Source of the DNA: Brachycybe producta
Lineage: Eukaryota > Arthropoda > Diplopoda > Playtdesmida > Andrognathidae
Assembly (NCBI GenBank): GCA_036925085.1
Contig: JAUPFP010000069.1
Span: 496,001-560,000 of the forward strand
Direction of reading: 5' to 3'
DNA length: 64,000 bases
The notes beneath the pieces are model-generated. The model was given only the letters and a program-made list of their open reading frames with translations. It was not told the DNA's origin and searched no databases. The position numbers were made by a program, and so were the translations under genes. Shown piece by piece: positions 46,099-56,680 of the stretch. The stretch's first letter is position 1. Every line of letters begins with the position of its first letter.

Positions 46099-48271
46099 AT
46101 GTCTGATGTTACATCATTGGATTGTATGGAAAAGAACACGACTCTAGCCTGGAAAGATCACGTTCAGAAATTCATTGAACTCTGGATGAAAAACGAAACG
46201 TCCGAAAACGTGAACGCAGCCGTCAAATTCTTTATTGCCGTTAAAATTGGCATTTCCAACGAACGTCTTCTCGAAAGTTTGAAGTCGATGGACGACATAG
46301 TGAAAGTCTTGATGCAAAGAGAGATAATCGGTCCAAAGGATTTGTCGTTGTTGCGAGAGATGTCTTTAGGGGCCCATTGCGATGCGAAATTGTCGAACAC
46401 TAACGTCAAAATCGATTGGCTTCTGAATGCGGCATTGATTATCGATAATTACGAGAAAGAATATGAAAGAGAAAAGGAGGATCGGAATATTGAGACGGAA
46501 CCGATATGTACTTGCGGACAATATCAATGTAGTCCTGAAGAAAAGTACTTCCAGGCTTCGTATCCTTACAAAAATGTGGTCTTGAACATACCGGTTAAAG
46601 ACGGTACGTAAAATATATGGGCTTAGTTTGATACGGATTTATATAAAGTTAATCATTTATTGAGACATAACAAATTGAGACCCTAAAGCCCACACGATCG
46701 AGGCCCTTATTTATTGTTAATAAACTGAGTTTCTACAAAATTCCAACAAGTCCAAGAATTCTACAAAGTCCGTTAATCACACTAATGAAGTCCACAATAC
46801 ACACCAGGCTCATAAGGACCAATGGGCTCTGAATTATACGTATAACGCGTCCTAAGAAGAAGCTTGTGACGTCATAGGGATTGACGAAAAATTTAGGATT
46901 GTGTACTTTTTTTCTGAATTCTTATGTTTTAACCGCTTTTTGTGCGGTTAAAACATATGAATTCAAGAACTCTTTTGGTTTAAAGTGTAGAAAACATGTA
47001 TTACCCTTTTTTCTATTAGTCTAAATGACACAATCTTAGGCCTGGTCCACATCAAGCTAACAAAAGTGCAACTTTAGTTCAGGAGACAAAAACAACAGAA
47101 TAAGCAGATATTGAAAAAAAAAAAAAAAAATCTGAAACAACTGTCAGCAGTAGGCTACTCGAGACAAAACCACAACAAAATAGGAACACAACACAAATTT
47201 GGTTTTGGTTTTCTATAGCTGTCCTATACGTAAACTACGCAACTGTTTTCTTATTGTTTTAATACTACTTATCCACACTGCATAAACAAAGTTGAAAAAA
47301 TGTTGCGTACTATTGAGACAAAACACGAACCTTTTCATGTTGACCGACTTGCGGCTTGACATGGAATACTTTGTGAAATTGGGGACAAAACAAAACACAA
47401 ATGTTGCAGAAATGTTTTAAAATTTTGGCCAATTTGTCGTGAAACAGTTGAGTTCATGGGCGTCGAGTTTTAAGCTGAGCGTCCACTTGGTTGGTGGGGC
47501 GGAGCGGCGCGAGTCGGTTTTGCCCTCTCTTCTCTATAGGGCTCCATTCTGGTCCATTAACCTTATGAATACCGATCCGCTCTCCCGTCCATTAGGGTGG
47601 GAGAGTGGAGCTGACTTCAAGAAGTCTTGAGACTTTTTCCAGAGTGGCGCCACTCCCCTCTACCGCCCTAATGGACGGGGCTCCATTCATTTACATGCAT
47701 CTCGTTTGGGGGGGTCGATCATTTTGCTCAGCGCTACGACGTTCCGCCCCACCCACCTAGTGGACGCTCAGCTTCAAAACCCGTCTTTAAAGAAACGTTT
47801 TGTCGTTCATTTTGTAAAACATTTGCAATTAATTTTGAATTATATCGCCGTTTATCTCTTGATTTTAATTTCGAAACATAAGAAAGATAATTGAAGTTTA
47901 AAATACACAAAATCTGATATAATGTAATTATTTTTCCGTTTTTTTATTTAAATACAGATTTGGACTGGAAATTGTTGCTTCGGACGTTTCCACATGTAAA
48001 ATCCAAGTGGTTAAATGTCGTTCGTAACCTGGATGGATTAAAAGAGGGTGACATTGGTGCCGCAAGGACCCTGTACCATTCGAAGAACGATCCGGAAATG
48101 GAATATCTGAGCTGCTTCAGAAAGTGGAAGGAAAAGTATCCTCATAAAGCTTCTCTGGAGAACTTTTCAACAGCCCTCCGTAAGTTTAACTTCTCTTTGG
48201 ACGTTGTTGTCATCCAAATGACGGTAAACAGCGGTGGTCGATTAATTCGGCAAATGATTCGCAACTCATAA
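46099..48271 (+). CDS. FADD-like adaptor: death effector domain plus death domain
   Basis: Probable cytoplasmic adaptor linking death-domain receptors or adaptors to DED caspases. Exons 46099-46603 and 47958-48271 join in phase (GAC|G-AT), 272 aa (human FADD 208). Residues about 15-110 look like a DED: LLESLKSMDDIVKVLMQREI, then IGPKDLSLLREMSL, in the positions of helices 3 to 5. The usual RxDLL surface motif is not evident. A linker follows with CTCGQYQC. Exon 2 encodes a death domain: WKLLLRTFPHVKSKW, VVRNLDGLKEGDI, FRKWKEKYPHKASLENFSTA and LRKFNF, which parallels the FADD death-domain end. The ATG at 46099 is the first in frame. A strong GTAAGT donor lies inside exon 2 at 48180. The intron carries two palindromic elements. 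Domain calls are by pattern, so FADD orthology versus another DED/DD adaptor is unresolved. Confidence 0.72.
46916..46964. repeat. 21-bp-arm hairpin in FADD-like intron
   Basis: GAATTCTTATGTTTTAACCGC (46916-46936) pairs with GCGGTTAAAACATATGAATTC (46944-46964), one mismatch, 7-nt loop. Confidence 0.8.
47467..47780. repeat. Family L GC-rich palindromic element in FADD-like intron
   Basis: GTTTTAAGCTGAGCGTCCAC then GGTGGGGCGGAGCG on the left; CGTTCCGCCCCACCC and GTGGACGCTCAGCTTCAAAAC on the right. Inner segments GGGCTCCATTCTGG, CCGTCCATTAGGG and GAGTGG are mirrored by CCCTAATGGACGGGGCTCC. About 314 bp, much more GC-rich than its surroundings. Confidence 0.7.
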
Positions 48272-48378
48272 AAAAAATCTTTCTAATTTGATTTTTATTT
48301 CTGTAAAATTCAAAAATGGCCACTTATAATGGCATTAGAAGAAGAAAAAAAAAGGATACAGACATTTTAAAAATGTTG

Positions 48379-48384
48379 TTTATT
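48379..48384 (-). terminator. Candidate polyadenylation signal for GST
   Basis: AATAAA on the minus strand about 20 nt after the stop at 48405-48407. The FADD-like stop codon lies only about 110 bp further on, on the opposite strand. Confidence 0.4.
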
Positions 48385-48404
48385 ATGTATTTTTAAATAT
48401 GTTT

Positions 48405-50896
48405 TTATTTCGAAAGCAGAAACATTTGTTTGTGGTCTTTTAGTCCTTCTTCGTTACATTCGGCATAATATGGTAATTCCACTTTGAGTTTGTTTATCCA
48501 GGTTACTATTTTGGGCCAATGACTCAAATCGTATTCGAAATTCTGTTGTTATCAGAGAAACAAATGAAAAAAATGTTATTCTTAGAATTGTTATTGTAAT
48601 AATTAGTTATCTTGATGGTAAATTTGGTAAAGAATCAGGGTTAGAAGAAAGAGAAAAAAAACCTCGATGCTGACAACGGTTGCTAGGACACAGATGTCGG
48701 CCAAAGTACGATGTTTGTCAACGAGGTAATCGCTGTTTGTCGTTAGATACGAGTCGAGGTCATTCAGAGCACCTACAAGAATTGACGATTGTTCTGTTGT
48801 TGGTTTCTTTTTATCAAAAATCTGTGGAATCTGAAAAATAAGAGATGATGAAAAAAGGGGTTTCGTACTTTTTAGCAAGGGTTCGGACACGATATGGTGG
48901 TTTTAAAATGTAAACGACAATCAAACTCCGATTATTCTGTCTTTCAGGAGAGTAAAATGAACAGAAACGTGAAAGTATCCAAGAAACTAGAAGAGTAACT
49001 TGGATCATTATCGTTTTGATATCTTTTAAAATTAGCTTTTTGTCAGATTTTGAAAAATGATCAAATTTCAACCACATATTTTTTCATTTTTGGTTTAAAA
49101 AAGTTTAACTTGAAAAATGTCAATATATATAATCAAATAATATTGATTCAGCTACCTACCCATTATAGTTTTTAACACATTTTCAATTTCTCCTACCTTG
49201 TTTCCACTACAAAAATTAACTGCAGTTAAGAAGTTAACCACAGTTAATTTTTTAGTGGAAACAAACATGATTACATTAATTAACCATGGTTAAATTTATG
49301 AACAATAGGAGTTAACTGTATTGACGCAATTGAGTTAAGCCATTCATGAATGGTTAAATACGTCACATCCTGTGTTCAAACAAATTTAACCTACAAACAA
49401 CATGGCGGATAGTGAGAGCCACCCAAATTTTCGACTGAATGAGTGAAAATTTCACAAAATGCGGAACTGTTTAACAGTATGCTAGTAAATGATAGTCAAT
49501 AAGGTCACAGGTGTCTTAAAAATGGAAACACAAAAATACCATTTCTAGCTTGTCTGCAGAGTTAACAATAACTGTGGTTATGTAACTGCAGATAATTTTT
49601 GTAGTGGAAGCGACTTCAAGCGAGTTCTGAAACTACAGAATAACCAGCTGTTTATAAAACAATCTTAAAATAACTTACAAAGTGGTTGTAGAAGGCAGGG
49701 TATAAAGTACCAGTGTAGAAATGGAGAATTCTGTCTACTTTAGCTCTCGTCTGTGGGTCTTTCGGATATAAAGGGTCGTCGTTGTCCTTTGGACCATATT
49801 TGTTGGCGAAATATGTCACAATGGCCGAACTATTTGTTCAATTTACAATTTCTTTTTAATTGTATTTATTTAGAGGCGGATTTCTGAGCACAAATTGAGT
49901 CAGGCTTTCTCGACACGAGGCTCAAGTGCCACTGCAAAGTCAATCCTCACGTTTTGAGTGAATTCAATTGGCCCTTGGAGCCTCGTGTTGAGAAATACTT
50001 GATTTAAGGCCAAAAGAAATTATCCGTTTTTCAATCAAGGGGACTTTTTAGAGGTTGTAATTCTTACAATGACCGCAGATTTTTAAAGAGGGAGGGAGGG
50101 GGGGGGGGGGGGTACACCTAGTGTGGAACCTTGCAATTCATTTAGGTGTTCTCCTTGAATTCTAGCCTCTAAGCAGTCACTTGTGACGACCCAGTTTTGC
50201 TCCTTTGGGAGCAGGACTAAATCTCCTGTTGTCGTCTGCTAGGCTGGCTAAAGTAGGCTGCCTGGCAGACGACAGAAAAAGGCCAACAAGGGTCACTGCT
50301 AACCCCCAGGTGGAGCAGCCTGGGGGGGGGTATATTATGGCGGCGGCCATTATATACTGGGCAGTGTGTTTGACCCTTAGTGCAGTGAGGATGTGTTTGA
50401 TGGCTGTGGGCGGCAAAGATGGCCGCCATCATGATTCTTCTTTGTGTTTGGTTTTTGGTTGTTCTCTGCTGGATGGATTATCCAGCAGATTGCTGTGTTA
50501 ATTAAGAGCGAGTGTTTTTACTTGATTTATCTTTGAATAAATTACTTCTTTCCTGATTGAAAAACGCACAAACAATTCTTTGAATGAGGCTTAATTCTTA
50601 CTTGATTACCTTTCCCACAAATGAAATCCATTATCATCAATGGTTGGCAAAAGATGCAAAGGATTAATCTTAAAGCAATAAATTAACATAAATATAGTAT
50701 TTTCTATCAATTGATGGGCTGATGGCTGTGCTATTTGAATGTTTCAGAAACTTACTTTCAAGAATTCCGGTTTAAGTTGTTCTTTAGCTTTGAGATTGAC
50801 TTGTTTATAATTGATTTGAATGTTGTATTCCTTTGCAGCCATATGAACAGCTCGACATGGAGCACTCAAGGGCATGTAGTAGAAATCAATCCCCAT
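48405..50896 (-). CDS. Glutathione S-transferase, delta/epsilon-like, complete
   Basis: Cytosolic detoxification enzyme conjugating glutathione to electrophiles. Exons, 5' to 3': 50896-50756, 50668-50610, 49829-49679, 48830-48663, 48542-48405. Phases agree, giving 218 aa, the usual length. The N-terminal thioredoxin-fold domain has FYYMPLSAPCRAV, where the first Ser of SAPCRAV is the expected catalytic residue. It continues KPEFLKINPLHLLPTIDDNG with the cis-Pro, and LWESSAIVTYFANKYG with the Glu-Ser glutathione-binding pair. The helical C-terminal domain contains LYPKDPQTRAKVDR, then YLVDKHRTLADICVLATV, the conserved N-capping/hydrophobic-staple region, and ends YDLSHWPKIVTWINKLK. Motifs and length resemble arthropod delta and epsilon classes more than mu, pi or alpha. 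Introns hold a family C element split by a family F element and a GC-rich unidentified segment. A non-coding 5' exon junction (TTCAG) seems to lie just upstream of the ATG. Confidence 0.93.
48895..49660. repeat. Family C hairpin interrupted by family F
   Basis: The left half shows GATTATTCTGTCTTTCAGGAG, AAGAAACTAGAAGAG and the mirrored CTACCCATTATAGTTTTTAACAC. The distal piece CGAGTTCTGAAACTACAGAATAACCAGC resumes only after 49610. Confidence 0.6.
49201..49610. repeat. Family F TIR element
   Basis: TTTCCACTACAAAAATTAACTG on the left and GATAATTTTTGTAGTGGAAG on the right. The interior is rich in TTAACCATGGTTAA and GTTAACTGTA palindromes. About 410 bp, inserted in a family C copy inside a GST intron. 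Confidence 0.75.
50040..50190. repeat. Diverged GGTTAGAGGCTAG core palindrome
   Basis: ACTTTTTAGAGGTTGTAATTC near 50043 is mirrored by GAATTCTAGCCTCTAAGCAGTC near 50157. A G-run (GGGAGGGAGG then about 14 G) lies between them. Confidence 0.45.
50195..50540. repeat. GC-rich interspersed segment of unknown class
   Basis: Composition differs sharply from the flanks. GTCGTCTGCTAGGC is mirrored by GCCTGGCAGACGAC, GCTGGATGGA by TCCAGCAG, and the centre has ATGGCGGCGGCCAT. It might be a SINE or a fold-back element, but I could not find convincing Pol III A and B boxes. It lies in a GST intron. Confidence 0.4.
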
Positions 50897-51479
50897 CTTG
50901 TGTTTGTACAAAATGCAACTGAAGAAATAAGAAAACAAAACTTATTATTCAACTTATATAATAATTTTTTTTACTTCCTTGTCGTTTTTAAAATTACAGC
51001 ATTAATTATTACAACATCCGGTTTGTTTTATTTTTCATTTCTTTGAAAGTGGACACGAGCTCAATATAAACTATTATTATGTGTGATTCATATTTTAGAA
51101 ATGAGTCAGCTTTTTTCTTTAATGATTTTGCAAAAATTAAATTAAATTTTAGGTGAGAAATTAGAACGTGTTTTGAAACCTTTTAAAGACAAAAATTATA
51201 AAATATTTTCTGCATGCATAAAAATGCAAGTAGGTCATTTCTTTTGTGCATGTATTGTTAGATGGCGCCACTAGCGCTCCCATTGAAATTTGCTGACACT
51301 TCAACTCTTAGAATCACCGCCTTGACAGACTAATCGTAGATCACTAGATGGCCTACTCTTTAGAAATGTAGGTCACTCACTGACCTACACTTTAGAAATG
51401 TAGGTCACTGAGTGACCCGCAATTCTTGTCTGAATAGCTATCTAAAGTGTGGGTCACTGAGTGACCTACCCAACAATAC

Positions 51480-52600
51480 CCGACATCACCAACCGACCGG
51501 GCCACTTGACGGCAACACCGGACTGGACCACCCGACGGCAACGCCGGACTGGACCGCCCGATGGGGGCAACGCCGGACTGGACCGCCCGACGGGGGCTTG
51601 GAACTTCGAAACTGAGCCTCCGGGGGCCTTTGCAATTTTGAAAACGGGGCCTCCTGAACCTTCGAAATGGAGCCTCCGGGGGCCCCTGCAATTTTGAAAC
51701 GGGGCTTTCTGAACCTTCGAAACAAGGCCCGTGGGGGCCCCCTGCAACTTCAAAATGTGGCCCCTGGGGGCCCCCTGCAACTTCAAAACGTGGCCCCTGA
51801 GGGCCCCCTGCAACTTCAAAACGTGGCCCCTGGGGGCCCTCTGCAACTTCAAAATGCGGCCCCTGGGGGCCCCTGCAACTTTGAAACGTGGCCCCTGGAA
51901 GACCACTGCAACTTTGAAACGTGGCCCCTGGAAGACCACTGCAACTTTGAAACGTGGCCCCTGGAAGACCACTGCAACTTTGAAACGTGGCCCCTGGAAG
52001 ACCACTGCAACTTTGAAACGTGGCCCCTGGAGGACCACTGCAACTTTGAAACGTGGCCCCTGGAGGACCACTGCAACTTTGAAACATGGCCCCTGGAGGA
52101 CCACTGCAACTTTGAAACGTGGCCCCTGGAGGACCACTGCAACTTTGAAACATGGCCCCTGGAGGACCACTGCAACCTTGAAATGGGCCCCGTGGGCCTC
52201 CTGAACCTTCTAAATGGGACCCCGAGGCCTCACTTCAAAACGGGGCCCCCTGCCACTTTGAAATGGGGCTCCCAGGGGCCTTTTGCAATTTCTAAATGGG
52301 CTCCCAGGGGCACCCTGCCACTTCTAAATGGGCTCCCAGGGGCACCTTGCCACTTCTAAATGGGCTCCCAGGGGCACCCTGCCACTTCTAAATGGGCTCC
52401 CAGGGGCACCCTGCCACTTCAAAACGGGGTTTTGGGGACCCTCGCAACTTCGGAACGGGGCCCCTCGCAACTTCGGAACGGGGCCCCTCGCAACTTCGGA
52501 ACGGGGCCCCTCGCAACTTCGGAACGGGGCCCCTCGCAACTTCGGAACGGGGCCCCTCGCAATTTTGGAACGGGGCCCTTGCAGGCCCCTCAACATTGCA
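51480..52600. repeat. GC-rich minisatellite arrays with 33-, 32- and 23-bp units
   Basis: 51640-52180: units of 33 bp, e.g. CCCCTGGAAGACCACTGCAA then CTTTGAAACGTGG. 52265-52430: about 32 bp, CTCCCAGGGGCACCCTGCCA then CTTCTAAATGGG. 52440-52580: 23 bp, CCCCTCGCAACTTCGG then AACGGGG. Units are related to each other (CC...TGCAACTT...AAA). Because 33 is divisible by three, long open frames exist on both strands; these are artefacts. Confidence 0.9.
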
Positions 52601-52612
52601 ATTGTGCAACAC

Positions 52613-53140
52613 AACTGCACACTGAGTGACCCGCGATTCTTGTCTGAATGGCGATCTAAAGTTTGGGTCGCCGAGTGACCCGCAGTTCTTGTCTGAATGG
52701 CGATCTAAAGTTTGGGTCGCCGAGTGACCCGCAGTTCTTGTCTGAATGGCGATCTAAAGTGTGGGTCGCCGAGGGACCCGCAGTTCTTGTCTGAATGGCA
52801 TTCTAAAGTGTGGGTCGCTGAGTGACCCGCAGTTCTTGTCTGAATGGCATTCTAAAGTGTGGGTCGCTGAGTGACCCGCAGTTCTTGTCTGAATGGCATT
52901 CTAAAGTGTGGGTCGCTGAGTGACCCGCAGTTCTTGTCTGAATGGCATTCTAAAGTGTGGGTCACTGAGTGACCCGCAGTTCTTGTCTGAATGACATTCT
53001 AAAGTGTGGGTCGCTGAGTGACCTGCAGTTCTTGTCTGAATGGCATTCTAAAGTGCGGGTCGCTGAGTGACCCACAGTTCTTGTCTAAATGGTGATCTAA
53101 AGTGTGGGTTGCTGAGTGACCCACAGTTCTTGTCTGGATA
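52613..53140. repeat. 49-bp minisatellite, about 10.5 copies
   Basis: Unit GTGACCCGCAGTTCTTGTCT then GAATGGCATTCTAAAGTGTG and GGTCGCTGA. Homogeneous in the middle (52780-53040), more divergent at both edges. One related unit lies alone at 51411-51470 near the left TIR. Confidence 0.95.
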
Positions 53141-54422
53141 GTGTGACACGCCACGTTCTGGGTGTTTTGTTACTGGGGATATTTGTATTAAAGCCGACTA
53201 ATCTATGTATAGAGATCGATCTCCCTTCTTTCCTTTCTTTCTCTTCCTAACTGACAGCTGATTTTCACGAGGTCGGGTTGATATCAGCTGATCTGTCGCA
53301 TTTGGTAGATGAATTGGCCAATCAAGCGATCAGTACATCACAAAACGGGGCATAGGCGATCGCTACCAAACCGAGAGGCAAATTCAAATACCAGCTGTTC
53401 TTTCTCAACTGGTCATCAACTGGTCACTGAGTGACCTACATTTCTAAAGTGTAGGTCACTTAGTGACCTATGATTAGTCTGTCCCCTCACCACCTTCCTT
53501 TTTCTTTCACGTGGCAAACTTTGAATTCCGTCATCGCTATTTCTACACATGCTCTCTTCACTTACAGTGTTCTGGGTGTAAGTTTGTCACGTGCTGATAA
53601 TTAAGGTTGTTTTGGATGATTTTAGAGCTAAAAGGCTGCATTCTATTTCAACTAATTGGCGAGAGGAGTTTGCCACCTATGAAGGTTGCAGGCGCCATCT
53701 ACCTTACATTTACACAAGTATTTTTTATGGAACCCTCTTAAAGTTAGTTCATTTTCAGAATGACATTAAAAGCTTATTTTAAAATAAGAGTTTGAGACAC
53801 TTTAAAACCACCTTAAGTTCTTCGGAGCTTTTTTTTTTACGGAGGCCGCAGTAAAGCTCTTGTTAACTACATCCTGCATGCTTTATAGAAAAGTGACGTC
53901 ATGAGAGGGCTATTGATTATTAGGACATATAATAACAAATCCATTATAAATTCGTGTCATTAATTGTGGCAGAAAAGAAAGAATTTTGTCATTATTTTCT
54001 GAGTACTTTCAGCCAAATAGAATGTTGAAATTAGACAAATTCTTTCTTTGAGTTGAATTTTTTTTTCTGCCTGTGTGATCCTAGCTTTGAAAGAGAGGGA
54101 TGATTTTGGTCTTTGGTGGTGTTGGTTGGTGGTGCCGTCTTCTTGTTCATTGATTTTTCTGTCCATTATTCTACTGTTTCATCAGTTGCTGCCACAACTT
54201 GCAAGCAAACTGAAATTGGGTGCGGTTCTTGTGTTTTCGTGCCTTTTTTTTCTCTCTATTCCTCTCTTTCTCTCCATCCATTCTGGGTAAGAAAAAGTGA
54301 GCAAAAGAAATAAAACTGAATAGTCTCATCATCAGAATTTTGTGAAAAAATATATATTTATCATCTCTTTTTCCAGTTGGATTAAGTTCATCGAAGTATC
54401 AAGAAGGTAATTAGTAATTATT

Positions 54423-54730
54423 AGAGCTCGGATTTTTATGCAATATCAAACAAATGTTTCTCAATCTGTGGCCCAATAGCCAAATTTTTAGGTAATTATC
54501 CCGTTTAGATTGATCAACCAACAATTTATGGGGTTTTTTTCCAATAAAAAAACACTGGTTAGAGGCTATAACTTTTTAGTTGACAACTGATAGTAACCAG
54601 ACATCTTAGCCTCTAACCAGGCCTTTTTTTATTAGAAAAAGTATAATTGCAGTTACTCTAATGATGATGATTACTTCACAAATGGCGCCTAAGAAACAGT
54701 TGCTTGATATTGCATAAAAATCCGAACCCT
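54423..54730. repeat. Family B TIR element, compact copy
   Basis: GAGCTCGGATTTTTATGCAATATC on the left, GATATTGCATAAAAATCCGAACC on the right. The core GGTTAGAGGCTATAAC / TTAGCCTCTAACCAGG is central. About 308 bp, likely close to full length. Confidence 0.8.
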
Positions 54731-55735
54731 ACTAATTATAATAATTTTAATTGGCATTTTTCTAGTTTTAATTTTTTAATGATTTTCTTTATTGCAGTTA
54801 TCAGTTAATATTTAAATAACCAATAGAATATTTAAAAGTATGTAAATCAAAATTCTGCATATATATCTGAAAAGGCGCGCGTAATACAGTATTTTTATAC
54901 ATAGACTGGGTTCAGTGGTCCGTGTGTGTCCGACTATAAACGCAGCATAACAGCAGACCTAATGTTACTAATTATTTTTAAAAGAAAAATGACATGCCAG
55001 TCATAATAAGTCAGAAGAGGTGAGACCATTAGGGTCCTCTTATGTCTATTTGCTGTGTGTGTGTGTGTGTTTCTGGCACTTTGTTAATATTGTTGCCATG
55101 GCCAATTTATTGCTACTTTGGGGGGCTTTACTTGAGGCCGTTATTATGTTTTGTTAAAAAGCATTTTATTCTAAAAACATTTTGTGTTACAATTGGGTTG
55201 TAGGGTGGAGGAGATTCATTGCTATAGAAACAGTAAAACACCATTATATTATGTTGTAACTAACTGCATATACACACAACGTAAACTATACAAGGGCGGT
55301 TTTCAAAGTTTGTGCCCATACTTTTAGGCCGGTAGCAAATGAGACAGCAAGTTGAATTGGAAACATCATTTTTGTCATGACATTCTTTTTAACCAGGAAT
55401 TTTTATTCAGCATGTTACTTATTGAACTATAAGTAAATGAAACATCTTATTTTCAAGTAGCAATTCGCTAGTTTCTCTTCTTTAGCCATATTATGGACAA
55501 TACAGATTTTAATTATATACACAGATGATGGTTTTGCACATATGTAGATTGCTTTGGATTGAATCCTAGCTAATCCAAGCGTGTTTGCTTTCAACTGCTG
55601 TGTCCATATGTTGCAAGCATCAGTGAACTGTGCATTCAGCCATTGGAAGCATGCAATTTGTGGGGGAAACTACTACCTCATTTGCTACTGGCTTTAGTTT
55701 GTTTTTATGTCTAGACTCTAGTGAGTCAAGGTAAA

Positions 55736-55906
55736 TACACAGAGGAAGTTTAACTTTTTCATAGCTGACTCTAAAAAATAGATGGCGCCACCTCTACTTA
55801 GAACTAAATTCCGTCTGACAACATGACTCATTTATGACACAGTGGATAATTTTTTTTGAAAGAAGTCTAAGGTTCTGTTGGAGTTGAGATACCTCTATCT
55901 GTGTAT
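55736..55906. repeat. Family E short element
   Basis: TACACAGAGGAAGTTTAACTTT on the left and GTTGAGATACCTCTATCTGTGTA on the right, with TAGATGGCGCCACCTCTACTTAGAACTAAAT inside. The last segment also occurs near 40830. Confidence 0.65.
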
Positions 55907-56224
55907 TTTTGTTGAAAAACTACCTTAAATTACTTTAAGGTTTAGGTTTGCATTGCATCATCAAACCTTTATTTTTTCCTTTCCCATTGGCACTTTACCA
56001 ATTTCATATATTTCTGTATATTCCTCATGTGGCTTTTGTAAAGCCAGAGAGAGACTTCTTGGAACCCAATATTCACTGCATTAATGGATTTTTGTCTAGT
56101 TTTTTTGGAGACACAAAATATCGATTCCTGAAGTGTTTTTTTTGTTCGTTGTTGTTGAGTTGTACGTGTTTGTGTTTGCTTAGAAATTGACATTCAGTTT
56201 CCAATACAAATAAAATATATATTT

Positions 56225-56288
56225 AAGGATTTCATTCAACAATTATATTTGAAACGCTTATTCAAATAAGATTGTTGAATGAAGTCCT
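56225..56288. repeat. Short hairpin
   Basis: AGGATTTCATTCAACAAT and ATTGTTGAATGAAGTCCT flank an inner inverted pair TATTTGAA / TTCAAATA. Confidence 0.7.
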
Positions 56289-56544
56289 GAAATATATTTT
56301 ATTTTAAAAATTAAAATGCTATGCACTTGTTCATAGTATAGGCTGTATTCGGAAACTAAAGAAAAATCTATTTTCTGTATTGAAAATCGAAAAACATGTG
56401 GACGGAGCTTCTATAAAGACACTGTTTTAAGTTCTTCTCCTGCATTTTCTGAAAAAAAACAAGTGCGATAGTCAAAAATAAACTATTGATAGTACTATCG
56501 ATAATATTTTACAGGACCGATGGAATATGGAGAACAAACATAAG

Positions 56545-56680
56545 TGTGACTGTGACTTGACCCTACCGTGACTTGACCCGACTGTCCTTTGACCTGACCG
56601 TGACTTAGGCTTGACCTTGACCCGACCGTGACTTAGGTTTGACCTTGACCCGACCGTGATTTGACCTTGACCTTGATCTG
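56545..56680. repeat. Short GACCTTGACC / GACCCGACCGTGACTT tandem repeat
   Basis: Irregular 10-20 bp units of TGACTTGACCC, CGACCGTGACTTAGG and TTGACCTTGACC. No coding evidence. Confidence 0.7.

Larger units (their letters stand above)
51324..53483. repeat. 2.16-kb TIR-bounded element packed with minisatellites
   Basis: The left end GACAGACTAATCGTAGATCAC and the right end GTGACCTATGATTAGTCTGTC are inverted matches with two mismatches over 21 bp. Next to both ends are palindromic TAGGTCACT(C/G)A(C/G)TGACCTA units. The interior consists of GC-rich tandem arrays (listed separately), about 250 bp of single-copy sequence (53150-53400) and no transposase. A target-site duplication is not obvious. 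Confidence 0.7.

Noticed and set aside
50205-50501. 98-codon frame in the GC-rich segment
   Set aside because: It lies inside an intron of the GST, overlaps two opposite-strand frames and follows internal inverted repeats.
51392-52360. Long open frames (230-253 codons) on both strands
   Set aside because: They lie in a 33-bp tandem repeat. A unit divisible by three without stops keeps several frames open, and the translations are pure repeats on both strands.
55948-56190. 80-codon + strand frame
   Set aside because: No similarity, no adjacent exons, partly overlapped by a 74-codon frame on the other strand.
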